A stretch of 64,000 nt of DNA from Pteria penguin. Its lineage: Eukaryota; Mollusca; Bivalvia; Pterioida; Pteriidae. Location: contig CM068582.1 of the NCBI GenBank assembly GCA_035048485.1, forward strand, positions 16,110,001-16,174,000. The letters are read 5' to 3'. The notes beneath the pieces are model-generated. The model saw only the letters and a program-made list of their open reading frames with translations, was not told the origin of the DNA and ran no database searches. Each line of letters opens with the position of its first letter. Positions within the stretch are counted from its first letter, which is position 1. Position numbers and translations under genes: made by a program. Of the stretch, positions 38,501-48,980 are shown piece by piece.

Positions 38501-40444
38501 TCAATTGACTGATCGTGAAATGCCTGACATTGCACCTTTTGGCACACTTTTTCATTATAACGTCATAAAGAAATGGCCTGTCAAACATGGATTTACCTGT
38601 GATGTCACAATGATACTACATAATGGGAGCAGTTAAAGTTGGACCTGGCGATCCCTTAATTACTTTAACACATTTCCATATCAAAAATTTGGTAGATGTC
38701 TCGTAGCAAAGGACATATAGTGTTACCTCTTTCTCTCCTTCTGTCTTTTCTGTGCACTATCTCTGCAACAATAGCACATATTAAATTGAAATTTGGTATA
38801 CTGATACATCTTGAGATTATCTAGGTCAAGTTATGATTTAGTTACAGTCAAATCATTTTTTATTGAGTCTTGTAGTTTCCATGATCTATCTATACAAAGA
38901 ATGCATGTATCCAATTGAAATTTGGTATACTGATACAAGGTAATCTAGGTCAAGTCCTGATTTTGTTATGATTGAATAATTTTTAACAGAATTATGTCCC
39001 TTGGACTAGAAAATTTCTTAAACTTTGCTTCCGACTGGGCATTCATGATGTAACAACACATCTAGTTTTCTCAAATCGGAATTAAACATCTTCTACATAT
39101 AAAAATCTGTATCAGTCAGCTTAGCATGTTCTGACAAAGGTGAAAGTTGGAGAAAGAAAGTTAAAACTTTTGGAATATTATAGTTAAACTTTGATTGGGG
39201 AAAATTTTGTATTCTAAATGGCAAAGGTCTTAATTTGTCCTTCCTCTATCAAGTATGATATTTGCACATTCAGCACATTCAGGAACTTCATCTTACTATG
39301 TATAAGGCCAAGCAAGAAAAAAAAAAGGCTCTGGATAGAAAAAAATGGAATGTGGGGGTTAAAAAAGACTAGCGGCGGGGCCTGAGAACCAATTCAATTT
39401 TTTTTTTTTTGGCCTAATGGTTCAGCTTTAGACTTTTTATGTTCTACGTCAGTAGGGGTGCCACCTTAACAAATTTAAGTGTTACATATCATATAAATTT
39501 ATGTATACTAATTCATATTACACTCATTTTTGACCGGATTGCAAAGCAATTCCGGTCTATGAATTGGCGAAAACCGTCTGTCCGTCCCGTTTGTCCGTAC
39601 GGCATCAACATTTTGCGTTTAGCTTGGTTTCTTTCATACCCTAAAGGGTACTTATGTCAAAGTTGGTAAGTTTGTACATACTTGAATGTTCTATCCAACC
39701 AATACAAAAATTTATTGACCTTGACCTTGACTTTACGCGTCAGTGAACACACTTTTTTTTTACTTTAGGGTAACCACTTGCATACATGTATTGTTAATGT
39801 TATTGCAAAGCAATTCCTGTCTATGAATTGGTGAAATCCGTCTGTCCGTCCGTTGGTCTGTCGTGCCGTCCGCCCGCCCGCACAGCATCAACATTTTGTT
39901 ATTTAGTTGTGTTTAGCTTGGTTTCTTTCATACCCTAAAGGGTACTTATGTCAAAGTTGGTAGGTTTGTAGACACTTGAATGTTCTATCCAAACAATACA
40001 AAAATTTAGTGACCTTGACCTTGACTTTACACTTCAGTGAACACAGTTTTTTGCCCTTAGGGTGACCACTTGCATACATGTATTGTTAATGTTAATGCAA
40101 AGCAATTCTGGTCTATAAATTGGCAAAATCTGTCCGTCCGTCTGTCTGTTCGTCCGTCTGTCGTCAACATTTGCGTTTAGCATTTGTAATCCGGTCAAAC
40201 CGTCCTTGACGGTTTCTTGTTTTGTCTGGTATTTTTTGAGGGGTTGTTTTTGGGGTTTTTTTTTTTTAAATTTGGCACTCTTACATAGATGTTTAAATCA
40301 TTCCAACTTTCTAGTCATATTTTATGAAATCTATTTTAGGTAAAAACTAGTGATGGTGACCACCCAAACAGAAAAAGGGGTTTATCGTGGATGAAGGAAG
40401 GTAGTGTTCAGATCTTCACACGTGATGATTCAGCCTTGGCTTAA
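23537..40444 (+). CDS. AKTIP: AKT-interacting protein (FTS homologue, inactive E2-like)
   Basis: Ubiquitin E2 variant. In vertebrates AKTIP joins Hook and FHIP proteins in the FHF complex, which links vesicles to dynein. Coding exons: 23537-23563, 27757-27959, 30500-30564, 32194-32294, 33428-33516, 33820-33918, 35866-35973, 37883-37943 and 40340-40444. All phases agree: 285 residues against about 292 in human. Conserved blocks in order: [103 protein letters not shown]. The E2 active-site Cys is absent ([13 protein letters not shown] replaces the HPN...C region), as in the family. The start ATG is the first in frame after a TAG at 23471. The N-terminal exon (MSEDHTQQE) is the least certain part. 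The exons span 16.9 kb with repeat-filled introns. Confidence 0.96.
24123..24212. mobile_element. Minimal foldback (CAATCTGATT family)
   Basis: A 90-bp imperfect palindrome beginning ATCTGATTAAATCCATA and ending ATGGTTTTAATCAGATTG. These are the terminal arms of the 28448-28883 element without its middle. Confidence 0.65.
24213..27357 (+). other. AKTIP intron 1, mostly unique sequence
   Basis: Part of the 4.2-kb first coding intron. Apart from an A-rich CAAAAA stretch near 25100 I see no repeat family, RNA gene or supported exon. A possible 13-bp micro-exon at 25303-25315 would break the reading frame. Confidence 0.5.
27358..27632 (+). repeat. Dispersed GGGGGCAT element (copy 2)
   Basis: Starts ATGCCTCCGGATCGATAGAT, then GGGGGCATATTG and a TGTTTG tract. 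Ends GGGGCATTCATG...CATCTTGTT. It carries TGACCTTTGACCT, a perfect DR1 repeat of AGGTCA half-sites. It lies in AKTIP intron 1, about 125 bp before exon 2. Confidence 0.75.
28448..28883. mobile_element. Long-armed foldback element, 10-bp target duplication
   Basis: Ends CAATCTGATT and AATCAGATTG, with arms continuing into ATATCTTTATT and TTTGTCCCATT on the left and their inverse on the right. AAGTACACAT is present at 28438-28447 and 28884-28893. The left arm contains a 27-bp block repeated three times. Long arms and a 9-10-bp duplication suggest a Mutator-like non-autonomous element (inferred). Confidence 0.85.
30012..30193 (+). repeat. 5'-truncated tRNA-derived SINE
   Basis: Body and tail only: CCATGTCATGGTAGGCA, GCATCAGGCAGATGCCGTC, CATATACGTGAAATAATCG, TCAA repeats. 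In AKTIP intron 2. Confidence 0.8.
31642..31900. mobile_element. Foldback element, rearranged copy
   Basis: Left arm CAATCTGATTAAAACC and TTTGTCCCATTGTG as in the 28448 element. The inside continues with parts of the middle in inverted order (CAATCAATGACTCAGG) and the right terminus is missing. Confidence 0.6.
32393..32443. repeat. Short near-perfect palindrome
   Basis: TCTTATTAAAACGCGACTTG pairs with its inverse around a CTCC-containing loop, with one mismatch in about 23 bp. It lies 100 bp after AKTIP exon 4. Confidence 0.8.
32817..33067 (+). repeat. tRNA-derived SINE
   Basis: Head GAAGCCAGTGTGGCATAGTG, body with CTTTCATATGAGACAGTG and CCATATACGTGAATTAATTG, tail of TCAA repeats. Flanked by TATGGTT on both sides. 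Confidence 0.8.
33095..33315 (+). repeat. tRNA-derived SINE, diverged
   Basis: Head GGTGCTTAGCTTATGACC, B box GGTTTGATTCCCAC, body CAGATAAGACAGTGAAAACC and CTCACCATATACATGC. Directly follows the copy at 32817. Confidence 0.7.
34401..34640. mobile_element. Tc1/mariner-like MITE, TA duplication
   Basis: Termini CAGTACAGTCTGGGTGGAAC and GTTCCACCCGGACTGTACTG are near-perfect inverted repeats flanked by TA. Internal CCCACTGTCCACAGTGGGC palindromes add further hairpins. No transposase. Confidence 0.75.
35159..35570 (+). repeat. Dispersed GGGGGCAT element (copy 3)
   Basis: CCCCGGATCAATAGATCGGGG palindrome truncated to a stem of about nine pairs, CTGTTTGT tract, TTTTGACCTTGAAAATGACC, 3' hairpin GTGTTTCACAAACAC and AGCTTGTT. 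In AKTIP intron 6. Confidence 0.75.
36001..36275 (+). repeat. tRNA-derived SINE beside an AKTIP exon
   Basis: Full head, body (CTTTTGGATGAGACCATAAG) and tail. ACCCTACAATG occurs at 35991-36001 and 36276-36286, an 11-bp target duplication overlapping the element start by one base. Inserted 27 bp after AKTIP exon 7. Confidence 0.85.
36678..36932 (+). repeat. Dispersed GGGGGCAT element (copy 4)
   Basis: Shorter copy: ATGCCCACGTATCGATAGAT, CTGTCTGTTTGTCTG, TTTTGACCTTGACAATGACC, GTGTTTCACAAACAC and AGCTTGTT. In AKTIP intron 7. Confidence 0.75.
37004..37131. repeat. Long palindrome with GC-rich arms
   Basis: AGGTTATTGACTGAATATGA is inverted at the right end. The arms run about 50 bp through CGGTCATATTTCGTC and CCGCTCAAAGACC around a 20-bp centre with CTCGGGCCG. 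Two perfect TGACGTCA sites follow at 37223 and 37241. In AKTIP intron 7. Confidence 0.85.
37959..38290. repeat. Minisatellite, about 64 bp x 5
   Basis: Units contain AAGGTGTGTAGTTAGCTG, GTTATTTGTTGTGTTAATTA and ATTCCCCTCGATACAA, with scattered substitutions. It begins 16 bp into the last AKTIP intron. Confidence 0.85.
39532..40221 (+). repeat. Dispersed CCGGATTGCAAAGC element, three units
   Basis: Starts with palindrome GACCGGATTGCAAAGCAATT, then a CTGTCCGTCC tract, TTTCATACCCTAAAGGGTAC and GTGACCTTGACCTTGACTTT. This unit is repeated about three times. The 3' end is the hairpin AAACCGTCCTTGACGGTTT followed by CTTGTT. In the last AKTIP intron. Confidence 0.75.
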
Positions 40445-41699
40445 GGAGTGTTCGAATATCCAAAGGATATTTCACCAAATTTATTATAATAATGCTAAGA
40501 ACCGATATATCATAAATTAAGAAGTGCTCATTACCTCTGATAAAGATAAACAAATAAGACCTAATGTTGTCTATGCTTACATGCAAAGCGTAGAAAACAA
40601 ATGTGTTCATATGAATGACTGAATGTGTGTATTGCCATATATATACATATCAAACCTTGTGCTTGTTTACTCATTAAATTTGTTTGTATTAAGTTATGTA
40701 CATGTATAAAGCTATATTTAAATTACTGGGATGGTTGTATAAATGTATATATGTGCAATCTATGGATTTTTTGGATTTCATATTTATAGAAAAGGTTATT
40801 CCAGGTTGCTATTTATAAATGCATGTGTAATTGTTGGTTTTTTTTGTACTGATAATTATTTAGGTGAATATTTATAGCTATGTTTGCTTTAATAGATATT
40901 TATTCATATAAAAATACTTTTCAAGTTCAGGTTTGTTGAATGGTGGATTTATGTTGTTTTTAACAGTTTTCAGTTATATTGTGACATGAAACCTATTCAT
41001 ATATAATAGGACCTATTCATATATAATAGAACAGTCCAAAAAATGGAACCAGACTACACTGCAAGCCAAACACTTAACCACTACACAAATCCTGCCCCTT
41101 ATCAAGTTTAGGAAGATATTAAGGTTGTACATTAAGTTGTGTATTATCATATCTTTCTATCTCTGATATTGATTTAAATATGCTTCTTCATATCACTATG
41201 CTGTATTAAGTGAATTTAAAAAATTGGTTTGAAATTTTGATGGGTCTTCAGTACCAGTGGTGTTTTTTTGTTATTTCTTCAGATCAGGTCTGTTTTATGG
41301 GCCTTTCACAATGAAAATTTCATTGATCTTTCCCAAAACTTGTTTTAATTTTTCAAAACATTGATCTTTTAGCATTATGCAAATGGTACAAAAAATTCCC
41401 AAATGGAAAGGTACGGGGACCTTTGAAAAAAAAAAATCTGAGTGCAGAATTTTTTTCTCCCTTTAAAGATTAAGCATTGTAGAATTAGACTCTGTGAATA
41501 TTGATGTAATAGCAAGCTAAAGGGGTATTCAGATACTGTTAAATAATTGTCATGGAAACATTTCATATGATGTAAATTCAGTATTGTTTTGAAATATGTT
41601 TTGCACTTTTTCTGTTTTCTGTAGTTAGTAGAAAATTTAAGATTTTTATTTTCATTTCTTTTAGTGTTAAGAAGAAAACACCACTTTATGTTGAATATA

Positions 41700-41871
41700 T
41701 AGACCTTTTCACTGTTACTGCAGGACTTAAATTTTGGTTGGCAAATGATGCCGTTTCTTGTAAAATGTTTGACGTGATAATGAAAAATTTATTGTCTCTG
41801 ACGTCGCTTTGCGGGAACAGTTATCATTTTGCCAACCAAAATGCTAGTCCCACAGAACAGTGAAAAGATCT
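41700..41871. mobile_element. TIR element, AGACCTTTTCAC family (copy 1)
   Basis: Ends AGACCTTTTCACTGTTACTG and CAGAACAGTGAAAAGATC, with inner arms ATTTTGGTTGGCAAATGAT and its inverse. Related copies lie at 42901-43088 and 63339-63507. Confidence 0.7.
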
Positions 41872-42185
41872 TTTTCTTTGTTTTTATCAATTTCATTGAA
41901 CTAATATTTAAACTATCTGGGGATGGGAAAGACCAAACCAAGACTCCATGGTAAATCTTTACTACTCTAAAGGATATGTTTTACTATGTAGTCTAGATTT
42001 TCAATCAGTGACAGGTTTTCCCTTAACAGATGACGAGTCTGTCGAACATGAAATTTTCATTAAGTAATGAGGTGCAACTGTGCAATAGTGTTAATGTATT
42101 GTTGAAATATTTGAACTCTAAATGTCTGCATGACCGTGGGTGTAATTGTTTTCGTTTCCCAAAAATGTGTACAATGTGTGCTGAA

Positions 42186-42191
42186 AATAAA
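42186..42191 (+). promoter_or_regulatory. Candidate AKTIP poly(A) signal
   Basis: First AATAAA after the AKTIP stop, 1.74 kb downstream. Another lies at 43792-43797. Which one is used cannot be told from sequence. Confidence 0.4.
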
Positions 42192-42900
42192 TCCATATAA
42201 TTGTACAGCATGGTTATTGGGTCATGGTGTTATTGTTGTGTTATATTTATAGCTTTTATTGCATCAACAAGGGATTTCTTTATGATAAGAAGTATTTAAG
42301 GTTTACTTTAAAAGTTCTTAAACCTTGATGTTTGGTTTCAAGGTAAAATATCTGATGCTTATTGTGATATTTATATTTGTGCCAAATTACTGTAAGCTGT
42401 GTTTTACTCACTAATGGTACATTAATGATAAATACCTAAAGTTGTTCCTGCAGTGGCCTGTTTCAGGGTTTTTTTTTTTTTGTTTTTGGAGGTGTTTTTC
42501 TTTCTTGAGTCTTTTATAACAATTTGAATTCTGAAATTTTACCATAAAAACCATATGACTATGGGCAAACATCGACATCTGATCTAGGGATCTATTTGTG
42601 GCAATTTATTTTAATGAAATTTGCGAAAAAAGAATTCTCTTTGTTCCATATATTGGGTGTTAGGTATAAAATTTATTTCCATAATAACTTAATTATTCAT
42701 ATGATATGCCATGAATGAATTTTGAAAACCTGATTTCCAAAATTTAATCCTCGGGAATGAAAAAAGCATTACAGTATTCTACAGTCTCTGAGGAAACAGT
42801 GAAGTTTTGTCCTGGTAATGATCAATGATTGAAATTTATTTATGTTGAGACCTGTAAACTGTCAATAGGCCATGATTTATAGGAATAAATGTCATAGAAT

Positions 42901-43088
42901 AGACCCTTTCACGTTGACCTGCGGACGTTATAGTTTGATGGGCAGAAGTTTTTGCAGAGACCCATTAGTAACACCTTTTATCAACATCGTGTAGTCAAAG
43001 AGTATAGTGAGCTGGCACTCATAGGTCTCCATATATACTTCTGCCCACCAAAACATTAGGTCCGTGGGTTAACATGAAAGGGTTTATA
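42901..43088. mobile_element. TIR element, AGACCTTTTCAC family (copy 2)
   Basis: Ends TAGACCCTTTCACGTTGACC and GGTTAACATGAAAGGGTTTA. Inner arms GGGCAGAAGT and ACTTCTGCCC. Same layout as copy 1. Confidence 0.7.
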
Positions 43089-43436
43089 CAAAGTATATTG
43101 GAAAAAAGTTCAGAGATCTTGATATCTTAACAATAGTATGTAAAACATCGAAATATAAGTTTCAAATTGGTGTAATATTTTACGAAATGTGTATTATACT
43201 CTTTTGTGTAAATATTTCTTATTTTCTTGGTGATTTTTTTCCACATCTCAGTAAAACCACTTTGATACATGGGTAATTTTGGTGGTAAAAATATTAAGGT
43301 TTTTACAACCAAGATTTTGTATGTCAGGTTCGATATTCTCATTACATGACCCTTACTGCATGAATTAGATGGGTTGTCTAAATATATAAACAATCTGGAC
43401 AATGTAATGCATTATTATTATTACTACAGTTGACTC

Positions 43437-43590
43437 AATAATTCAAACTCAAAGAGCTGATGTAAAGCAGTTCGTGTTAAGCAGACTTTGAGTTAAGGAG
43501 ATAGAGAGGAATTAGATTCGGGACTTCAAAATAAGTTCGAGTTAACAAGACATTCAAGTTATCAGTTTTCAAGTTTAGAAGAGTCAACTG
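43437..43590. mobile_element. Pogo/Tigger-like MITE, TA duplication
   Basis: Termini CAGTTGACTC and GAGTCAACTG flanked by TA on both sides. The interior has AGTTCGTGTTAAGCAGACTT and AAGTTCGAGTTAACAAG. This resembles non-autonomous pogo-clade elements; no transposase. Confidence 0.7.
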
Positions 43591-43849
43591 TATGAAGTTG
43601 AAAAGTTACTTAACATGACATAAAACATTGACCGCTAAACAAGGTTCATGTCATAGTAGATGTAAATTATGTCTTGACAGACTTGTATGATGGTATTTGT
43701 CTCCAGAAATCTGTAACATTATTTACTCTTTAATTTTGTGATATATGTTAACATTGTTGTTTTCACATATTATATTATGAATTATCCTCTGAATAAACTA
43801 TTACTTCCAGTTTACATTGTACCTTGTTTGTATTGTGGAATCTGTGATG

Positions 43850-44330
43850 GAGCCGATATAGCTCAGTAAGTAGTGTGCATGGCTTGGGACCTGGCAGTTT
43901 GACAGTGTCCTGTCTTTAGGATATAGCTCAGTAGGTAGTGTGCGTGGCTTGGGACCTGGCAGTTTGACAGTGTCCTGGCTTTAGGATATAGCTCAGTAGG
44001 TAGTGTGCGTGGCTTGGGACCTGGCAGTTTGACAGTGTCCTGGCTTTAGGATATAGCTCAGTAGGTAGTGTGCGTGGCTTGGGACCTGGCAGTTTGACAG
44101 TGTCCTGGCTTGAGGATATAGCTCAGTAGGTAGTGTGCGTGGCTTGGGACCTGGTAGTTTGACAGTGTCCTGGCTTTAGGACAGTGTCCTGGCTTTAGGA
44201 TATAGCTCAGTAGGTAGTGTGCATGGCTTGGGACCTGGCAGTTTGACAGTGTCCTGGCTTTAGGATATAGCTCAGTAGGTAGTGTGCATGGCTTGGGACC
44301 TGGCAGTTTGACAGTGTCCTGGCTTTAGGA
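43850..44330. repeat. Seven 65-bp tandem units of a tRNA-like SINE head
   Basis: ATATAGCTCAGTAGGTAG recurs at 43856, 43921, 43986, 44051, 44116, 44200 and 44265. The spacing is 65 bp except one step of 84, caused by a 19-bp internal duplication (ACAGTGTCCTGGCTTTAGG). Each unit includes the A-box-like part and GGGACCTGGCAGTTTGA where a B box would be. Confidence 0.9.
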
Positions 44331-44383
44331 TGAGACTGTCAAAGAAAGTGTGACCCAGTGTCACACTAGAAACCAATATGTAA

Positions 44384-44655
44384 GATTGATTATTGTTTTG
44401 CGACGCTTTATGATAATTTTACGTCTATGGTGACGTTGTCTGCCTGATGCATTTGCATAGAAATTTACACCTTGCCAACGGATTCAACCGAAGCAGTGAG
44501 GGATCTTTTACATGCTACGCCTACCGTGACACGGGACTTCGGTTTTTATTGTCTCCTCCGAAAGACAGAATACTGGTGTGCCCATGACGGGAATCTAACC
44601 CGGGACCTTTAGGTCACAAGCCGAGCACCTCATCTACTGGGCCACACCGGCTTCA
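44384..44655 (-). repeat. tRNA-derived SINE
   Basis: Minus-strand copy, tail first (GATTGATTATTGTTTTG), body GAAGCAGTGAGGGATCTTTT and CTCCTCCGAAAGACAGAA, head complement GGGCCACACCGGCTTC. Confidence 0.85.
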
Positions 44656-44934
44656 AACATGCAAGAGAACACTACCTGCTTCGACAAGGGCCGATGCATA
44701 CAACCTAGGTAGAAATTCTGGGCAGTGCATCATGCAGATGCCGCTACCAAATAAGCAAAATGATCCTCTTGCATTGTGACGTAAAACAAATTAATTGCTT
44801 ATATAGAAATTTTTTCTTAAGATGCCATATAAGATGTTATAATGTTACTTGATCGCCGATGATCAATACAAGGAAAATTCCAGAGTAAATGTTGCATTAC
44901 AGTTTTGTTTTGTTCAATTTTATTGGCCGAATTG

Positions 44935-45316
44935 CAAAGCAATTCCGGTCTATAGATTGGCGACGTCTGTCCGTCAACGTTTTGGTTAAAGTTTCTGGTT
45001 GAAGCAAAATCTCAGCGACTAAGAGGGGTATAAACATAATACTTTACACATAGGTCCCTTATGACCATAGCTTTCAAATTATGTCACGACTTTTGACCTA
45101 GTGACCTTGGACTTTATCATACTTTAAGAAACTTTATCTTTGGCTATATACATATATATTTTTTTATCAGTAGGGATAGGGCTATGATACTTTACACATA
45201 GGTTCTTTATTACGAGTGCGTTCAATTGATACCATGACTTTTGACCCTTGTGACGTTGACCTTGTTTCGAAAATTGTTTTGCAATCCGCCCATTTCGTCT
45301 TTAGCGATTTCTTGTT
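44935..45316 (+). repeat. Dispersed CCGGATTGCAAAGC element, single unit
   Basis: Starts GGCCGAATTGCAAAGCAATT, then GTCTGTCCGTCAACG and GTGACCTTGGACTTTATC. Ends GTCTTTAGCGATTTCTTGTT. Related to 39532-40221. Confidence 0.7.
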
Positions 45317-45830
45317 TGAACTACTTTGTTCAGTCGTAAGCATTCTATATTTATCATTACAATTATATTTTGTTTTGGTTTTATTTGTTTACATTTTCAT
45401 TATCTTACTTCATTACATCAATTTCCAATTTATCATCCCACGAGATTCTTAGATTACATTGTTCTAAGCCGTGTACACACCTTGCACGCAGATGGCGTCA
45501 ATGTCTTCAATGGATATATTAATCTCAATGCGTGAAGGATAAAATAGTAACCAAGGCAAACAATAAAGTTAATTGATTAAATTCGCCCTTAAAATCTACA
45601 AGTCACGTATGTTTATTGAAAACATTATTTTATTCAATCTCCAATTTTTTCCCTCTAATGGATGTTCAGCGTTTTGTGTTTGAAGATTTTTTTATATAAT
45701 TATATTCATTCATCGTGCAACAAATGATTGGCTTGCATGACTGACCCAGCAATGTGCAATGGGATCTATTTCTCTGATTAATTGAATACACTAATTAGAA
45801 ATAAGAATAATTCAGTAGATTTCAGGAAAG

Positions 45831-48800
45831 ATGGAATGTCGCACATCTCTGCCATATTTGTTAATTTATTATCTTACATGTGAGTAAATTTATTATTTAT
45901 ATAATGAAATAGAAAATATACTTTAAAATACGTATTATATATATTTTAATGTGTGGTTCATTTACGCTATTTTAATTCATAAGGTTTTACTGGGTTGCTA
46001 GTATAATGTATAAGTTTGAAGATAAAACTTCAGGAACACGTTAAATCAAATGTATTCCTGAAATTTGATTGAAATCACTTTGGAGCGATTCATCCAATGG
46101 AATACATCTTAATTCTTGCCAACGTTTTGCAGTTCATGCCTGATGTAAGTGTATATATAATATATTTTCTTTTAATCTATTAGTTTGTTCCTCTATACGG
46201 TGCCTTGATGATCCACTTGCATGTTGGCCTCTTGGCAGTACATCATATGCAGCAGAAGTTGAGGTCGGAGGGACACCACTGGAGCAAAGTGAACAGAGCG
46301 GCCTCAAGTTCGGAGGTTCCCACCCTGCTTTATCGTACACACCAGCGGTGGTAACTGATTATGTGGATCTAAATGTGACGATACCGGAAGTGGGAGTCAC
46401 GGATACACTTATTTCAGCGTTCATTAACTTGAATGAAAAATATTGCCAAATTTTTCGTTTAACTTCCAAATATCCCACAACAGGAATAAAAGACATAAGG
46501 TTTAGAGTCCGTGAAGGTTATCTTGATGCAGTGGTATATATCATGGATGCTATTTTTGCACCAAATTATGACAATATGGTGAAGACACCAATATCTTATG
46601 GCTCGTGGCAACATGTAGCGTTAGGCTGGAATAGGCATGATATGACGTTTAGTCTATATTTGAATGCAGTCGTGGTAAATGTCATTTCTGTGTCCCGTCT
46701 AGTAAATATTGACATGCCGGCTGTTTTAACGATCGGACACTCAGGAGTGGAGTTAGGTGTCACGTGTCTCCAGATTCACAATGTGGCAAAACCAGGAACG
46801 GCAGCCGAGATGATAACTACGTGTTCTAACAGTTCATCGTGGGCTCCAGTAGATGGTATGGCTTTTGTTATTTAAAGAAACACTATTTCTCAGCGTATTT
46901 ATAAGTTTTGAAACTTATAAGATTTTACATGTACGTTCACAGATGATAATAGTCGATACTTCGCAGATTTATAAAAAAAATCTTTTGAAAATATCGTGCT
47001 TATCTCCGCAATTTCACGACTATACAATGAATATTCATGAGCCATCAATCACGTGACCGAATAAAAACGACAAAGATGTCTTTACTCACATCTGTTTTTT
47101 CTACTTTTCATCTCTGAATCGCTAAACAACTTCTTTCTTCCCGGATCCCTTTTCACTTTCTCCATTTTGTTGATACTTTTGTTTGTGTCCCTCTTTAGGA
47201 TATATTATTGCGCAAGCGCAGGTGCGGCGCTTTCGGCAAATACGGACAATTTATGTGACCTCACAAAAATTCAATTTATTTTATAAATAATGAATGATCT
47301 TTGCAGAAGTAAAGTTTTAAATTCTTGTATTAACGAAAAGTTTATATCTTTGGGAAGCCTACAAAAATAGCATATCAATGATTTTCTATTTAATAGCTGT
47401 AAATTCAGGCTGTGAAAGATAGTGCCTCTTTAAGGTAGTTCGTCCCTAAAGTCCATTGTGCAACACTCTATATCTCTCCCCCAGATAACAGTAATAATTA
47501 TAATGGTTAAAAAAATAGAAATTGTAAATATTCCTTATCTTCAAAATCATAATAAGTATTTGCAAGCATGATACATTATCCACAACTGAGAACGTCAAAA
47601 ATAGCATTTAGCCCCAAGCTGTAAAACTTTTACCGTGCTCAACTCAAACTCCGTGATCAAACTCACAGAACGTGTTCAGAAGAGATAGCTACTAGTGTTT
47701 GAAATTGATAGAGATTATAGATGTTTTGAGCATGGGTTTGAGCTAGGTATTTACCAATCTTAAAATATTTGAGCATATGCTCAACTTTGAGCAGATGCTC
47801 AAACTATAGGAAGTTTTATATCCTCATTTGTTTAAGGTGATCTGATATTCTTCTTACTGATCCCGAAGATCGTACCCACTACTGGGATGGTCAATAACGA
47901 TTGTGCAAAATTTGGTAGCAAATCAACTTTTTCAAAGTTTGTTTAGCGCTAGGTATGCGAAATGTAAGCGACCCAGGTTCGCTTTTCCTTCGTTAAAGAG
48001 GTCCGGTACCCCCTTTTTCCATATCACGACATCAGTTGCAGATTTAGAAAGGGAAAGGGAACCCTGCTCTCTCCCTTTTTTGCCACAAATTTACAAGGCA
48101 TATATAGATGAAAACGCTCAAATAATATGAGTACAACTCTAGATTTGGCCGAGTATTTTGGCTAATAATTGACTTTCACGCGTCTCCCCCTCCCCCTTTT
48201 TTTCTTTGGAAAATCTGGATCCGCCACTGGACATGACTGAAAAATGTGAAAATTGATTTAAAATACCCCATTCGCACATCCTCGGGACTTTCCGGCAAGC
48301 TCGGAAAAATACTTCCATAGTGAAACACAATGTATATCCGAGATGAGAGAAAATTGTTATAAGCCCTAACAGTAGACGTTAAAGGTTCAGAACAATTCTG
48401 GTTGGTGTAAAAGTCAGAGAAATCCTAACAGACAAACCACAATGTGAATGAAACATATATTGCCATACTGCCATGATATAGGCGAACATTGTTAATTGAG
48501 AAGTAATTTCTTGTGGAATGTATGAGACGTCATATCCGGTCGTACCCCCCCCCCCCTTTTCAAAAAAAAAAAAAGACTAAATAAATAGTGAAAATTAAAT
48601 AAGGCATGTTGAATCGACATCCGGGGTAATTTGTCTAATTATCATACAACAGAGATTTATTGTTGACTGGAAAAATTATTATTTCGTTTTCCAAATTATG
48701 AGGGAAGTCAAAATACTGCCAATACATGTACTGATTTTAAGATTGCAGTTTTATGAAATACAGCAATTAATGAAAAAATTTTGTAAGTGAAATATTCATA

Positions 48801-48906
48801 ATAATTACTTTATGTTTACTTTATCTTGCACAGAATAACCAGTAATACGACATTCTGTATGTATGTAGAGTATGTCAGGAAAGGATCCAGGCATTCTCTA
48901 AACACC

Positions 48907-48980
<74 letters not shown>

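Larger units (their letters stand above)
40445..45830. other. Intergenic region after AKTIP
   Basis: About 5.4 kb without a supportable gene. It holds the long AT-rich AKTIP 3' flank, with AATAAA at 42186-42191 and 43792-43797 as possible poly(A) signals. It also holds a weak SINE-2 fragment at 40955-41100 and the repeats listed separately. Confidence 0.6.

Noticed and set aside
43850..44330. CRISPR-like array (regular 65-bp spacing)
   Set aside because: Whole units are repeated with no unique spacers, in a eukaryotic intergenic region. It is a SINE-derived tandem array.
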